Numbered from the stretch's first letter, positions 25,399 through 34,086 are shown. The stretch is DNA of 64,000 nucleotides from Bacillus sp. X1(2014) (GCF_007678255.1 NZ_VEED01000004.1:298769-362768), one strand, 5' to 3'. The notes: generated by a model from the sequence alone, not told the origin. Program-made: numbers and translations.

Positions 25399-25432
25399 AA
25401 GAAACAGCCTCAAGGTGAGTGCTGTTTCTTTT
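25399..25432 (+). terminator. Terminator between the MFS and hemolysin III genes
   Basis: AGAAACAGC and GCTGTTTCT form the stem, followed by TTTATCTT. The convergent gene ends inside it. Confidence 0.75.
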
Positions 25433-26078
25433 ATCTTAACGGCAATACATAAAGCAAGACACAAAAAAAGTGTACTGTACTGGCTGCCAATACAAATAGA
25501 TGCCAAACCGCATGGTGATATTTAAACCCTCGCCACACATAGAATATGGCGCCTAGTGTATAAAGAGCACCGCCAATAATTAAATAAGTCATACCCTGTG
25601 GCGAGAGATTATTGACTAAAGGTTTCCAGGCAAAAACAATTAACCACCCCATGACAACATAAAGAGCTGTGGAGGTAAAAAGGTACTTTTTCACAAAGAA
25701 ACATTTAAAAACAGTGCCAGCAATCGCCAGTCCCCATACAATTCCTAACAGTGTCCAGCCTAGTGCTCCTTTAATTACAATTAGTAGAAACGGGGTATAG
25801 GTCCCGGCAATGAAAAAGTAAATAGAAGAATGGTCAAATATTTCGAAAATGTCCTTTACCTTTCCTTCCGGGAAGCTATGGAGCAGTGTTGAAGACATAT
25901 AAAGAATCAGCATTGTTACACCAAAAATTGTAAAACTTACGATATGCCTGACATTCCCGTAAAGGGAAGCAAATGTAATCAATATAACTAAGGCAGCAAT
26001 ACTAAGCATTACTCCTATTCCGTGTGTGATTGAATTCGCGAGTTCTTCTTTCTTTGAAAAAACATGTGTTGCTGCCAT
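25431..26078 (-). CDS. Hemolysin III / TrhA family (PAQR-like) membrane protein
   Basis: A 215-residue seven-helix protein of the hemolysin III family, related to PAQR receptors. It carries the metal-site pattern of the family: ELANSITHGIGVMLS near the N-terminus, FDHSSIYFFIAGTYTPF in the middle, and YHHAVWHLFVLAASTVHFF at the C-terminus, where the HxxxH histidines lie. In Bacillus, TrhA acts in membrane energetics and fatty acid homeostasis rather than haemolysis. GGGAGTG precedes the ATG. It is monocistronic. Confidence 0.93.
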   Translation of the reverse strand: MAATHVFSKKEELANSITHGIGVMLSIAALVILITFASLYGNVRHIVSFTIFGVTMLILYMSSTLLHSFPEGKVKDIFEIFDHSSIYFFIAGTYTPFLLIVIKGALGWTLLGIVWGLAIAGTVFKCFFVKKYLFTSTALYVVMGWLIVFAWKPLVNNLSPQGMTYLIIGGALYTLGAIFYVWRGFKYHHAVWHLFVLAASTVHFFCVLLYVLPLR

Positions 26079-26190
26079 TAGAATTCACTCCCTGCCAATA
26101 ACCAAATCTTAAATGATATTGATGAAAATAACATGATTATGACAGGAGGACAATGTATATTTGTCATTAATCTTAGAAAAAAAGTGCAAC

Positions 26191-26382
26191 TCATCCTGGA
26201 GTATTAATATCCTTCCTATTATTATCAATCATTTTCTTAATGTTTTCTTTCGGATTCCAGCAATTAAATTTGTAGGCCGTTTTTGTTTCAAAGCCTAAAC
26301 GACTACAAAAATAGTGCATCCCCTCTGCCCTTTTCTCTGCTTTAAAATGCCTGCATGTCGCGCAACAATGAAAATCTCTCAT
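26191..26382 (-). CDS. Small cysteine-rich protein, possible zinc-binding
   Basis: A 63-residue protein with five cysteines arranged CC-x2-C near residues 6-10, C at about 26 and C at about 41 (FNCWNP), plus histidines at HCCATCRHF. This suggests a small zinc-binding fold. It has no signal peptide, the C-terminal third is charged, and GGTGATAAA precedes the ATG. I do not recognise the family. It is flanked by hemolysin III and a LysE-type exporter with no operon link. Confidence 0.62.
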   Translation of the reverse strand: MRDFHCCATCRHFKAEKRAEGMHYFCSRLGFETKTAYKFNCWNPKENIKKMIDNNRKDINTPG

Positions 26383-26506
26383 TTTATCACCTTTTCTTAT
26401 ACTATTAATCTTTCGTTCATAATTTATTAATATTTATCCATTATCATATAAATAGGTTCACGGAAGAACCTTAAACCTCCGCCCCCTTAAAATATAGATT
26501 AGTTTT

Positions 26507-26541
26507 GCATACCCGGCCAATAGCTGGGTAATTTTTTTTTA
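26507..26541 (+). terminator. Hairpin with T-run, orphan
   Basis: TACCCGGC and GCTGGGTA enclose a short loop, and a run of nine T follows. No plus-strand gene ends nearby, so it may end a short untranslated transcript. Confidence 0.5.
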
Positions 26542-26543
26542 TA

Positions 26544-26581
26544 AAAAAAGCACGCATTCATACTTAAATGCGTACTTTTCA
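26544..26581 (-). terminator. Terminator of the LysE-type gene
   Basis: On the minus strand AGTACGCATT pairs with AATGCGTGCT, followed by TTTTTTTAT. It lies about 65 nt past the LysE-type stop codon. Confidence 0.7.
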
Positions 26582-26643
26582 TGTTGTTAAGTCAATTGTT
26601 AATGACGGAAGGATGGATTGAATAGTCTTTGAAACTCATTCAT

Positions 26644-27249
26644 TTAAAGAGAAATCATAAGATAAATCGCAGTTCCCCACATAATTATTGCGGAAATCTT
26701 ATTTAAAATAAGAATAAATCTCCCTGAAGAATCTACTTTACCAGCCAATCTACCTACGATTGATAGTCCAAAGAACCAAAACCAGGAAACCAAAATACAT
26801 ACCACCATGAAGGTAATTTTGGCTGAACCCGAATAGGATAAGGAGCTAGTACCAATTACTCCAATGGTATCCATGATTGCATGAGGGTTTAATAAAGAGA
26901 CTGAGGCAGCAAACATTATCTGTTTTTGGGGCGAGAATGTATTACCTGTTGTTTTCTCTTCATTAGGTTTACTTTTCCACGTAGAATACCCCATGTATAG
27001 TAAGAAAAGAATTCCTCCAAGCAATAACGCCATTTTTATCCAAGTTATCCCTAAAACAACCGCCGAGACACCAAAAACAGCTAAAGAAATAAGTAATGTA
27101 TCACAAATTGAAGCGGTCAGAACAACTGGTAGCACGTAAATCCACCGCGACTGCATCGCCCCTTGATTAAAAATAAACACATTTTGGACTCCAAGTGGCA
27201 GAATGAGCCCAAAAGCTAGAATAAATCCATGTATTGCAGCACTTATCAT
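26644..27249 (-). CDS. LysE/ArgO family amino acid exporter
   Basis: A 201-residue inner-membrane exporter with six helices. The family start is clear: ISAAIHGFILAFGLILPLGV then QNVFIFNQGA, as in LysE/ArgO exporters of basic amino acids. Further family segments are SLLNPHAIMDTIGVIG and WFFGLSIVGRLAG. The ATG at 27249 follows GGAGAG; two upstream in-frame ATGs lack a site. No LysG/ArgP-type regulator is adjacent. Lysine or arginine export is the family expectation; the substrate is unproven. Confidence 0.9.
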   Translation of the reverse strand: MISAAIHGFILAFGLILPLGVQNVFIFNQGAMQSRWIYVLPVVLTASICDTLLISLAVFGVSAVVLGITWIKMALLLGGILFLLYMGYSTWKSKPNEEKTTGNTFSPQKQIMFAASVSLLNPHAIMDTIGVIGTSSLSYSGSAKITFMVVCILVSWFWFFGLSIVGRLAGKVDSSGRFILILNKISAIIMWGTAIYLMISL

Positions 27250-27344
27250 ATTGTATCTCTCCATATGTATTTTCAAATAGAAGTATACTTCTTCTAAACC
27301 CTGTCAATAACAATACCAATCAATGAAAAATTGGGGTGTTTAAT

Positions 27345-27695
27345 TTGAAGGGAATTTATTTTATTAATGATCGTATTTGTTTAGATGGACTTAGCAAGGA
27401 AGAAAGTATAGCCATTCAAGAACAATCCTTAAAAAATTTTATCAATGAACAAAAAATTCAAGTCGTAAAGTTCAATCCTTATCAGTTGAATGACTATTAC
27501 ACCATTCCACATGCTCTTCTTTACGACTTAAAAAAGGAAAAAGTAAGCATCGATTGTTTTTTATATTATTCCTCACAGGTCATAGAAGATTTCATTTACA
27601 GTTATCCAGCTAAATGGCTCATCTTAAAAAGCTTCTTTAAGGAAGTCATCTCTGTTGAAAAACAAAATGATTTAAACATTCGAGAAGTCGTTTAA
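27345..27695 (+). CDS. Orphan protein resembling a serine-recombinase N-terminal domain without catalytic serine
   Basis: A protein of about 116 residues from a TTG start (GGGG site upstream). The pattern is close to a resolvase N-terminal domain: a first beta strand GIYFIND, then LSKEESIAIQEQSLKNFINE (family: EEQxxSIxxQ), IQVVKFNPY, HALLYDLKKEKVSIDCFLYY (family: Lx2LLxDxxxgxfDxvlvY). The RVS serine that attacks DNA is replaced by the FIND region, so recombinase activity is unlikely. No DNA-binding C-terminal domain follows. It converges on, and overlaps by 4 nt, the next minus-strand gene. Fold assignment is inference. Confidence 0.55.
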   Translation: MKGIYFINDRICLDGLSKEESIAIQEQSLKNFINEQKIQVVKFNPYQLNDYYTIPHALLYDLKKEKVSIDCFLYYSSQVIEDFIYSYPAKWLILKSFFKEVISVEKQNDLNIREVV

Positions 27696-28321
27696 TCCAG
27701 TGATTTATTTGCTTGTTTGCGATAAATAATAATAAAGTTAATGATAAAAATAAAAACCAAATATACACCATAGATTCCAAAAGAATAGAGCTTGTTGTTA
27801 CTAAATAATGCACCAGCATACGACAAAAGTAGAATATTTGGTATTTTTCCTATGAGTGAAGCCGTAAAAAAAGTTAGCCATTTGACATGACTTAAACCAC
27901 ACACGATATTAACAACTGGTGCCGGTATGATTGGAATTAATCGACAGGTTAAGATCGCAACAAAGGAATTCTTATTTAGAAACTCATCGTATTCTTGAAC
28001 CTTTGGAAAATTCATTAGTTTTTGCTGAGCATAATCACGAAAACCATACCTAGATAAGAAAAAGAATGCCATTGTTCCTGCCATGGCACCTGTTAAGGAA
28101 ACTATCATACCTTGAGATGTTCCAAATACCGCACCAATCGTTCCTGCAAGAACGGGAAATGGAATCACGGGAAAAAAGACACAAATCGCTACCAATATCA
28201 TACTAATCAAAATGGATAAGGCTCCCCCTTGTTTAACAAGGTGAAGTAATTCATCCTTTTGAAAAAAACCTATTGCTATGATTAACAACAGAATCCCTAT
28301 ACTTAATATTCTTTTAAACAT
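27692..28321 (-). CDS. TVP38/TMEM64 family (DedA superfamily) membrane protein
   Basis: A 209-residue membrane protein of the SNARE-associated/VTT domain family, relatives of which move lipids across membranes. Family features are FPVIPFPVLAGTIGAVFG, GAMAGTMAFFFLSRYGFRDY and LTCRLIPIIPAPVVNIVCGL followed by FFTASLIGKIPNILLLSYAG. It has an N-terminal helix and about five more membrane segments. A second DedA-type gene lies at 39021. There are no operon partners, and the specific lipid substrate is unknown. Confidence 0.9.
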   Translation of the reverse strand: MFKRILSIGILLLIIAIGFFQKDELLHLVKQGGALSILISMILVAICVFFPVIPFPVLAGTIGAVFGTSQGMIVSLTGAMAGTMAFFFLSRYGFRDYAQQKLMNFPKVQEYDEFLNKNSFVAILTCRLIPIIPAPVVNIVCGLSHVKWLTFFTASLIGKIPNILLLSYAGALFSNNKLYSFGIYGVYLVFIFIINFIIIYRKQANKSLD

Positions 28322-28386
28322 CCGACAACTCCATTCACTTCATTTTTGATTAATCCTATCATACTATATTTTTAATTTTGGAAAAA

Positions 28387-28420
28387 TAAAAAAGAGCCTT
28401 TCGTATTGAAAAGGCCCTCC
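28387..28420 (-). terminator. Terminator of the NlpC/P60 gene
   Basis: GAGGGCCTTTT and GAAAGGCTC form a stem with G-U pairs on the minus strand, followed by TTTTTTATT. Confidence 0.72.
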
Positions 28421-28430
28421 AGTTTATCTA

Positions 28431-29204
28431 TTAAAATGCGGTTCTCGCACCAAGGTATCTTGGTTTCCAATAGGAATTTGTCATATCTGCGATTGAGACG
28501 CCTTTTGAACCTGCTTGAATGAATTGGTTGTTGCCTAAATAAATCCCTACATGCGTAGGACCTGGAGCGTATGTTTCAAAGAATACTAAATCTCCGGCTT
28601 TTGGGGTGCTGACAGACTTCATTCCTGACCATTGAGCAGCCGCCGTTCGTGGAATTGATACTCCCACCTTATTAAACACGTAGCTTGTTAACCCACTGCA
28701 ATCAAAACCAGCAGGCGTATTTCCACCCCATAAATAAGATGTCCCAATGTACTTTTTGGCTTCATCAATTACCATTTGAGCCTTTGATACTGTCGGAGCA
28801 GGCACTGGTGTAGATGTACCACTTGTAGTTAGTTTCAACACTTGTCCTACATAAATCGTATCAGTAGTAAGATTATTCAGTGATTTAAGCTGAGCAACTG
28901 ATAGTTTGTTACGAACAGCGATTAGGTATAATGTATCCCCTTTTTGAACTGTATACGTTTCAATCGCTGTTTCATGACTGTGTGGAGCTAACAATGTCAG
29001 CTTCTGATTTACAAAAAGAGAATCAGATGTTAGGTGATTCCAAGTTTTCAAGTCTGCTACAGTAACTTTATTAGCTTGTGAAATTTTCCAAAGAGTATCC
29101 CCTGACTGGACAGTATAGATGTTTTCGTGTGCACTTGCCGTCCCAGCATATGTAGAAATCAGGATCCCCGCCGTTGCTGCGATAGATAGTAGATGTTTCT
29201 TCAT
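28431..29204 (-). CDS. Secreted peptidoglycan endopeptidase, two LysM plus NlpC/P60 domain
   Basis: A 257-residue D,L-endopeptidase of the LytE/LytF/CwlS type. A Sec signal peptide ends near TASA-HE. LysM repeats begin at YTVQSGDTLWKIS (about residue 30) and YTVQKGDTLYLIA (about 84) and bind the wall. The catalytic domain from about residue 145 has the nucleophile in FDCSGLTSYVF, GDLVFFE and the histidine in GPTHVGIYLG. It cleaves stem peptides during growth or separation. GGAGTGC precedes the ATG. No ydaO-type leader was recognised upstream. Confidence 0.95.
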   Translation of the reverse strand: MKKHLLSIAATAGILISTYAGTASAHENIYTVQSGDTLWKISQANKVTVADLKTWNHLTSDSLFVNQKLTLLAPHSHETAIETYTVQKGDTLYLIAVRNKLSVAQLKSLNNLTTDTIYVGQVLKLTTSGTSTPVPAPTVSKAQMVIDEAKKYIGTSYLWGGNTPAGFDCSGLTSYVFNKVGVSIPRTAAAQWSGMKSVSTPKAGDLVFFETYAPGPTHVGIYLGNNQFIQAGSKGVSIADMTNSYWKPRYLGARTAF

Positions 29205-29560
29205 CGTAGCACTCCTTCATTTCGTTTATGTATTAATATCATAAACGAAATTTACAGGTTGTTAGAATCCCCAAAGATATGGCTTACCTAGTAAAAAGTA
29301 ACAGAATTAGTAAATAAGTCCTTTAATATTACAAACAAACTATTACCCAATCCTACAAAATGTAACATTATGCATTGAAATTTTATTTTCATTAATATTT
29401 TTGTAATAAAAATGTAATAAAAAGATGATTAAGATATTATTAGAAATCAGATAATTCACACAAGTAATGTAGAAATATTGTAACAATCCTAACATGCACT
29501 CTAGTCTGTTAAACCTATAATAAACCTATAGAAACAATCTTTATAGTTTTATAAATCATA
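29205..29560. other. Gene-free AT-rich gap between divergent genes
   Basis: About 355 bp without a credible reading frame. A TATAAT at 29516 facing right could be the -10 of the radical SAM gene, but its -35 (ACATGC) is weak. I see no riboswitch, operator palindrome or repeat here. Confidence 0.5.
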
Positions 29561-29578
29561 ATGATTTGGGTGATGATG

Positions 29579-30760
29579 ATGCAAGGAATAGGAAAAGGAC
29601 ATCCTCATGCTGTGGGGCATCCACATGGAATGAGAAATGTAATCGATTATGAAAAGAATCCATTTATTGTCATTTGGGAAGTAACAAGAGCCTGCCAACT
29701 TAAATGTGTTCACTGCCGAGCTGATGCGCAGCTTACTCCAGATCCACGCGAACTAACGCATGCTGAAGGAATTAATTTAATTGATCAAATCTATGAAATG
29801 GATAATCCGATGCTCGTATTTACTGGCGGGGATTGTATGTTGCGAGAAGACCTTTATGAGCTTGCTGATTATGCGATCAAAAAAGGTATGCGTGTTTCGA
29901 TGACACCAAGTGCGACTGCGAATGTTACCAAAGAAAAGATGAAAATGTTTAAGGACGTCGGACTTTCTCGCTGGGGCTTTAGCTTAGATGGTCCAACCCC
30001 AGAGATACATGACCACTTTCGTGGGACTCCTGGATCCTTTGATTTAACCGTTGAAAAAATTAGGTACTTAATCGAATTAGATATGCCGCTTCAAATCAAT
30101 ACCGTCATTTCTCGTTATAATTATGATTCGCTTGAACAGATGGCAAAGCTTGTCGGTGAACTTGGCGCAGTCATGTGGTATATCTTCTTGCTAGTTCCAA
30201 CAGGCAGAGGACAAATGGACGCTTGTATCTCTCCCGCTGAGCATGAAAAAGTGTTTCGTTGGTTATATGAGTTGAGCAAAACTGCCCCATATGATATCAA
30301 AACAACGGCAGCCCAGCATTACCGCAGAGTTGTGTTACAGCAAAAAACACGCGAACAATTGATTGAAAAAGGCGAAATTCATTACGAAGACTCCATTACT
30401 ACAGATTTTGCTTCTATGCATGACGGTTTAAAGCGGGCACCTAAAGGTGTAAATGATGGCAACGGCTTTGCATTTGTCTCCCATATTGGTGATGTCATGC
30501 CAAGTGGCTTACTCCCAATTGTAGGTGGAAACATCCGTGATACCCCACTCGCTGAAATTTACCGTGAGGCCAAAGTGTTTAAACAACTACGGCAGCCTGA
30601 TAACTACAAAGGAAAATGCGGCGTTTGTGAATATAACAAAATGTGCGGCGGCTCTCGCTCACGTACCTATGCAGTGACTGGAGACTATATGGAAAGTGAA
30701 CCGTTCTGTGTCTACATACCACAAGCGATGCGGAATAAAGAAACTGCACCAAGTGTGTAA
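29579..30760 (+). CDS. Radical SAM/SPASM protein with His-rich N-terminus (BA_1875/TIGR04053-like)
   Basis: A protein of about 393 residues. The radical SAM [4Fe-4S] motif is ACQLKCVHC (CxxxCxxC) near residue 30, followed by MLVFTGGDCMLREDLYELAD. The C-terminal SPASM-type cluster site is CGVCEYNKMCGG...CVY. The N-terminus reads GIGKGHPHAVGHPHG, a histidine-rich stretch. It resembles the TIGR04053 group, close to enzymes of haem d1/alternative haem pathways and peptide maturation. No precursor peptide or haem gene is adjacent, so the substrate is open. The start is chosen from several ATGs by the GGGTG 6 nt upstream. Confidence 0.85.
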   Translation: MQGIGKGHPHAVGHPHGMRNVIDYEKNPFIVIWEVTRACQLKCVHCRADAQLTPDPRELTHAEGINLIDQIYEMDNPMLVFTGGDCMLREDLYELADYAIKKGMRVSMTPSATANVTKEKMKMFKDVGLSRWGFSLDGPTPEIHDHFRGTPGSFDLTVEKIRYLIELDMPLQINTVISRYNYDSLEQMAKLVGELGAVMWYIFLLVPTGRGQMDACISPAEHEKVFRWLYELSKTAPYDIKTTAAQHYRRVVLQQKTREQLIEKGEIHYEDSITTDFASMHDGLKRAPKGVNDGNGFAFVSHIGDVMPSGLLPIVGGNIRDTPLAEIYREAKVFKQLRQPDNYKGKCGVCEYNKMCGGSRSRTYAVTGDYMESEPFCVYIPQAMRNKETAPSV

Positions 30761-30952
30761 TATTTTTAGATCTATGAAGAGGCATTCTACTATAGAATAC
30801 CTTTTTTTTATTCATTTAACCCCTCATCTTCAATGTTTATTTTTTTACTTCTCCCCAACTACTTTCTTTATAAATTCCTCATTAGATGGTATTTTATTCC
30901 TAAACTATACCATCCTATAAAAGAAGATGGTCAGTCAAGATAAGGAGTTATT

Positions 30953-31903
30953 ATGATTAAGACAATTGCTGTAAATAAAAATTATCAATTGGTTAAAGAT
31001 GTAGCAATCGTTGATTTGCTTAAAGGGGAATATAAATGGTATTGGATTGATTTTCATCTACCAACTGATGAGGAAATCGAATATCTACGAGATCCTTTTC
31101 ATTTTCATCCATTGGCGATCGAGGATTGTATTAATCATTTACAAAGACCTAAGTTGGATTATTATGAAGACCACACTTTTTTTATTACACAGTCCCTAAA
31201 TCACCAAACACTCACAAGAGATGAGATTGATTTTTTCCTAGGTGAAAACTATATCGTTTCCTTTCACCTTAACCCTTCAACTGAAATCGAGGCAGTATGG
31301 AAACGATTTACTGAGTCGACTAACATTGAAAAGTGGGAGCCAACACATGTTTTATACCTTGTCCTTGATAAAATGGTAGATAGTTATTTCCCACAAGTCT
31401 TTAAAATCGAAGAACGATTAACTGAAATTGACGAGAATTCTAGAGGAAGATCCATGGAGGCATTGCTTGAGGATTTATTTGATACAAGGCACTATCTTCT
31501 ATCATTGAGGCACACCATTTCACCGATGCGCGACCTAATATACAGAGTTCTAAATTCACAGCGACTAACTTCCATCCAGGGGAAAAGGGAATATTATTCT
31601 GATATTCATGACCATTTATTGAAATTATCAGAAATGATTGAAGCAAACCGTGAACTAACCACGGACATCCGCGACAGCTATATATCACTTAACTCCCATC
31701 AAACCAATCATGTCATGAAGGTTTTAACCGTGATTACCACGATTTTTATGCCACTCTCTTTTATCGCTGGATTGTATGGGATGAATTTCCATTACATCCC
31801 TGGATTATCTTGGAAATATGGATTTTTTGTCACGCTTCTTCTAATGGTTATTGTTGCATTAGGCATGTCTCTTTGGTTTAAGAAGAAGGGTTGGTTCAGA
31901 TAA
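30953..31903 (+). CDS. corA: CorA family magnesium/divalent cation channel
   Basis: A 316-residue CorA-type pentameric Mg2+ channel. It has a large N-terminal cytoplasmic domain with HPLAIEDCINHLQRPKLDYY, a long helical stalk, then two C-terminal membrane helices. The selectivity motif is YGMNF, followed by a short loop (HYIPGLSW) and a basic tail KKKGWFR. AAGGAG precedes the ATG. It is monocistronic, with a terminator 20 nt after the stop. No M-box is visible in the short leader. Confidence 0.95.
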   Translation: MIKTIAVNKNYQLVKDVAIVDLLKGEYKWYWIDFHLPTDEEIEYLRDPFHFHPLAIEDCINHLQRPKLDYYEDHTFFITQSLNHQTLTRDEIDFFLGENYIVSFHLNPSTEIEAVWKRFTESTNIEKWEPTHVLYLVLDKMVDSYFPQVFKIEERLTEIDENSRGRSMEALLEDLFDTRHYLLSLRHTISPMRDLIYRVLNSQRLTSIQGKREYYSDIHDHLLKLSEMIEANRELTTDIRDSYISLNSHQTNHVMKVLTVITTIFMPLSFIAGLYGMNFHYIPGLSWKYGFFVTLLLMVIVALGMSLWFKKKGWFR

Positions 31904-31922
31904 AGGTTTTTACCATGGAAAA

Positions 31923-31952
31923 GGACTAGCCCCTGCTAGTCCTTTCTTTTCT
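31923..31952 (+). terminator. Terminator of corA
   Basis: AAGGACTAGC and GCTAGTCCTT flank CCCT, followed by TCTTTTC. Confidence 0.85.
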
Positions 31953-31964
31953 CGCAAACGATGT

Positions 31965-32339
31965 TTATTTCCAATCTTCGTAGGCGACAGTTCCACCAGT
32001 TAAATCAATCGTGTTCCGATCCCCTTTATAATAGGTTTTTCCATCTTTTTTAAAAATGAATTTTTCATAGGTATATACCTTATGCCCATTTGGCAGATGA
32101 ATAACCACCTTCGGCCCTGGGTTTTCTATCGGAGCTTCAATTTTAATTGTGTTTTGATAATAGTGTCGAAATACAATGAAACCGGAAGTTACTACAAGGC
32201 ACATGACTAAGAAAATAAATAAACCCTTTATGAATGATTGCTTCGGCTTAGAATGGTATAGTTCAGCTCTAGTCAATTTTTTCTCCTCCAATTGTTGCTG
32301 AAGCAGCACATAATTTTTCAAATAATCCGAATACTTCAT
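31965..32339 (-). CDS. Single-pass membrane protein of unknown function
   Basis: A 124-residue protein. It has a 55-residue charged cytoplasmic N-terminus that may form a coiled coil (LLQQQLEEKKLTRAELYHS), one membrane helix (IKGLFIFLVMCLVVTSGFIV), and an extracellular C-terminal beta-rich part with two short repeats (HKVYTYEKFIFKKDGKTYY). I do not recognise the family. It stands alone between corA and an M42 peptidase gene on the other strand. There is no clear functional hint. Confidence 0.6.
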   Translation of the reverse strand: MKYSDYLKNYVLLQQQLEEKKLTRAELYHSKPKQSFIKGLFIFLVMCLVVTSGFIVFRHYYQNTIKIEAPIENPGPKVVIHLPNGHKVYTYEKFIFKKDGKTYYKGDRNTIDLTGGTVAYEDWK

Positions 32340-32497
32340 TAATGCCCAAAACCTTCTTTTTTAATCCATTTGAAAAAAATTAACACCTGTTAAGTTATGC
32401 ATTGTCTTTGTATTAGTTGACCATAATTGCGAATAAACACATGAATGTCATAATTATGTATAATAGTTGCAGAGGTATTTAGAAAGGAGCAGTTGCT

Positions 32498-33547
32498 GTG
32501 GTAAATACAAATACTAAAGAAACAATGAAATTAATAGCTGACTTAGTATCCATTCCAAGTCCATCTGGAAATACAAATGAGGTTATTACTTATGTTGAAA
32601 AATTCCTAGCTGAATTACAAATTCAAACATACAGAAACCGTAAAGGAGGGCTAATCGCGACAATTCCAGGAAAGGATTCAAGTAAACATCGGATGCTGAC
32701 AGCACATGTGGATACGCTAGGTGCGATGGTAAAGGAAGTAAAATCAAATGGACGCTTAAAAATTGATCTAATTGGCGGATTTAAGTTTAACTCCATCGAA
32801 GGCGAATACTGTCAAATTGAAACAAGCAGCGGAAAAAAAATCACAGGAACCATTTTAATGCATCAAACTTCTGTCCATGTCTATAAAGATGCGGGGAAAG
32901 CTGAGCGCAATCAGGACAATATTGAAATAAGAATTGATGAAAAAGTACATAATGCTGAAGAAGTTCGTGCACTTGGAATTGAAGTGGGTGATTTTGTTTC
33001 ATTTGACCCCCGTGTAGAAATCACACCAAGTGGTTATATTAAATCGCGCCATTTGGATGATAAAGCAAGTGTGGCTATTCTTCTACAATTAATAAAACAA
33101 ATAAAGATGGAAAATATCACCCTCCCCCATACAACGCATTTCTTAATTTCTAACAATGAAGAAATCGGATACGGTGGTAACTCCAATATTACTCCCGAAA
33201 CTGTGGAATATTTAGCAGTCGATATGGGGGCGATGGGAGACGGACAATCAACTGATGAATATACTGTTTCCATCTGTGTGAAAGATGCAAGTGGTCCATA
33301 TCATTTTGAATTGAGAAAGAACTTAGTGCGACTTGCCGAGGAGAACAATATCGATTATAAACTGGATATTTATCCTTTCTATGGTTCAGATGCGTCAGCT
33401 GCAATCCGCTCTGGTCATGATATTGTCCATGGCTTAATCGGTCCTGGTATCGATTCTTCACATGCGTTCGAGAGAACACATGAAACTTCCATTGAAAATA
33501 CTGCAAAACTGCTGTATCATTACGTGCAGGCGGATTTAATCCAGTAG
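32498..33547 (+). CDS. M42 family metallopeptidase (glutamyl aminopeptidase/FrvX type)
   Basis: A 349-residue cytoplasmic dinuclear-metal aminopeptidase of the M42 family, which forms tetrahedral peptide-degrading particles. Metal ligands are in [12 protein letters not shown] (His, with Asp), [13 protein letters not shown] (bridging Asp), and [13 protein letters not shown] (Glu pair with catalytic Glu), with VDMGAMGD and [10 protein letters not shown] near the C-terminus. It resembles Bacillus YsdC/YtoP. The GTG at 32498 follows AAAGGAGC. tatA begins 11 nt after the stop, so the two are likely cotranscribed. Confidence 0.94.
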   Translation: MVNTNTKETMKLIADLVSIPSPSGNTNEVITYVEKFLAELQIQTYRNRKGGLIATIPGKDSSKHRMLTAHVDTLGAMVKEVKSNGRLKIDLIGGFKFNSIEGEYCQIETSSGKKITGTILMHQTSVHVYKDAGKAERNQDNIEIRIDEKVHNAEEVRALGIEVGDFVSFDPRVEITPSGYIKSRHLDDKASVAILLQLIKQIKMENITLPHTTHFLISNNEEIGYGGNSNITPETVEYLAVDMGAMGDGQSTDEYTVSICVKDASGPYHFELRKNLVRLAEENNIDYKLDIYPFYGSDASAAIRSGHDIVHGLIGPGIDSSHAFERTHETSIENTAKLLYHYVQADLIQ

Positions 33548-33558
33548 GAGATGAAAAT

Positions 33559-33774
33559 ATGTTTTCAAATATTGGTGTACCAGGATTAATTTTGATTTTA
33601 ATCGTAGCTTTAGTCATCTTTGGTCCAAACAAACTCCCTGAAATTGGCCGTGCCTTTGGCCGTTCGATTCGTGAATTTAAAAAAGCCACTGATGGAATTG
33701 CGGATGATATAAGGGAAGAAATAAAAGAAGATATCAAAGAAACACAACAAGGTACAATTAATTTAAAGAAGTAA
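33559..33774 (+). CDS. tatA: Twin-arginine translocase subunit TatA/E
   Basis: A 71-residue TatA. It has a single N-terminal membrane helix [20 protein letters not shown] with the conserved FGP, then the amphipathic helix [19 protein letters not shown] and an acidic tail. It forms the pore of the Tat pathway that exports folded proteins. GGAGATG precedes the ATG. tatC, the usual partner, is not next to it, so this copy must work with TatC encoded elsewhere. It lies behind the M42 peptidase gene. Confidence 0.93.
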   Translation: MFSNIGVPGLILILIVALVIFGPNKLPEIGRAFGRSIREFKKATDGIADDIREEIKEDIKETQQGTINLKK

Positions 33775-33786
33775 TTCTTAACTCTG

Positions 33787-33826
33787 AAAACATCCCCTTC
33801 AATCACTTGATGGGGATGTTTTTGGA
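33787..33826 (+). terminator. Terminator of the M42-tatA unit
   Basis: AAACATCCCC and GGGGATGTTT form the stem, followed by TTGGATATT. It may serve the convergent small gene too. Confidence 0.82.
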
Positions 33827-33828
33827 TA

Positions 33829-33945
33829 TTACCTTTTTGTGAATAATTGAACTTGATTCATTAATTTTTTCCTGGATTTTGGATTTCGGAGTAAATATGC
33901 TGCGCCAAGTGCAACGGTAGTCATCATCAAATTTTTTCTTTTCAT
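33829..33945 (-). CDS. 38-residue basic small protein
   Basis: ATG at 33945 follows GAGGAGG with good spacing. The product is 38 residues: a short basic start (MKRKNL), a hydrophobic stretch MMTTVALGAAYLL, and a basic tail RNPKSRKKLMNQVQLFTKR. Similar very short proteins with a 'GAAYL...N..SR.KL' pattern occur in bacilli, but I cannot name the family with certainty. It is likely membrane-associated. The good ribosome binding site is the main support. Confidence 0.6.
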   Translation of the reverse strand: MKRKNLMMTTVALGAAYLLRNPKSRKKLMNQVQLFTKR

Positions 33946-34086
33946 TTTGAACCTCCTCATTGATTATCATTTTTAAATGTTCCCTTTATTAAGCCATTTT
34001 AACAACTGAAAATATTTACAATCTGTACCCAAAGAGAAAAAATAAAAAACTAATTCCGCTTGAATTAGTTTTTTTACTGATGCTAA

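Noticed and set aside
33189..33806. Minus-strand frame of about 205 codons over the M42-tatA genes
   Set aside because: It is the antisense shadow of two clearly conserved genes and includes their terminator.
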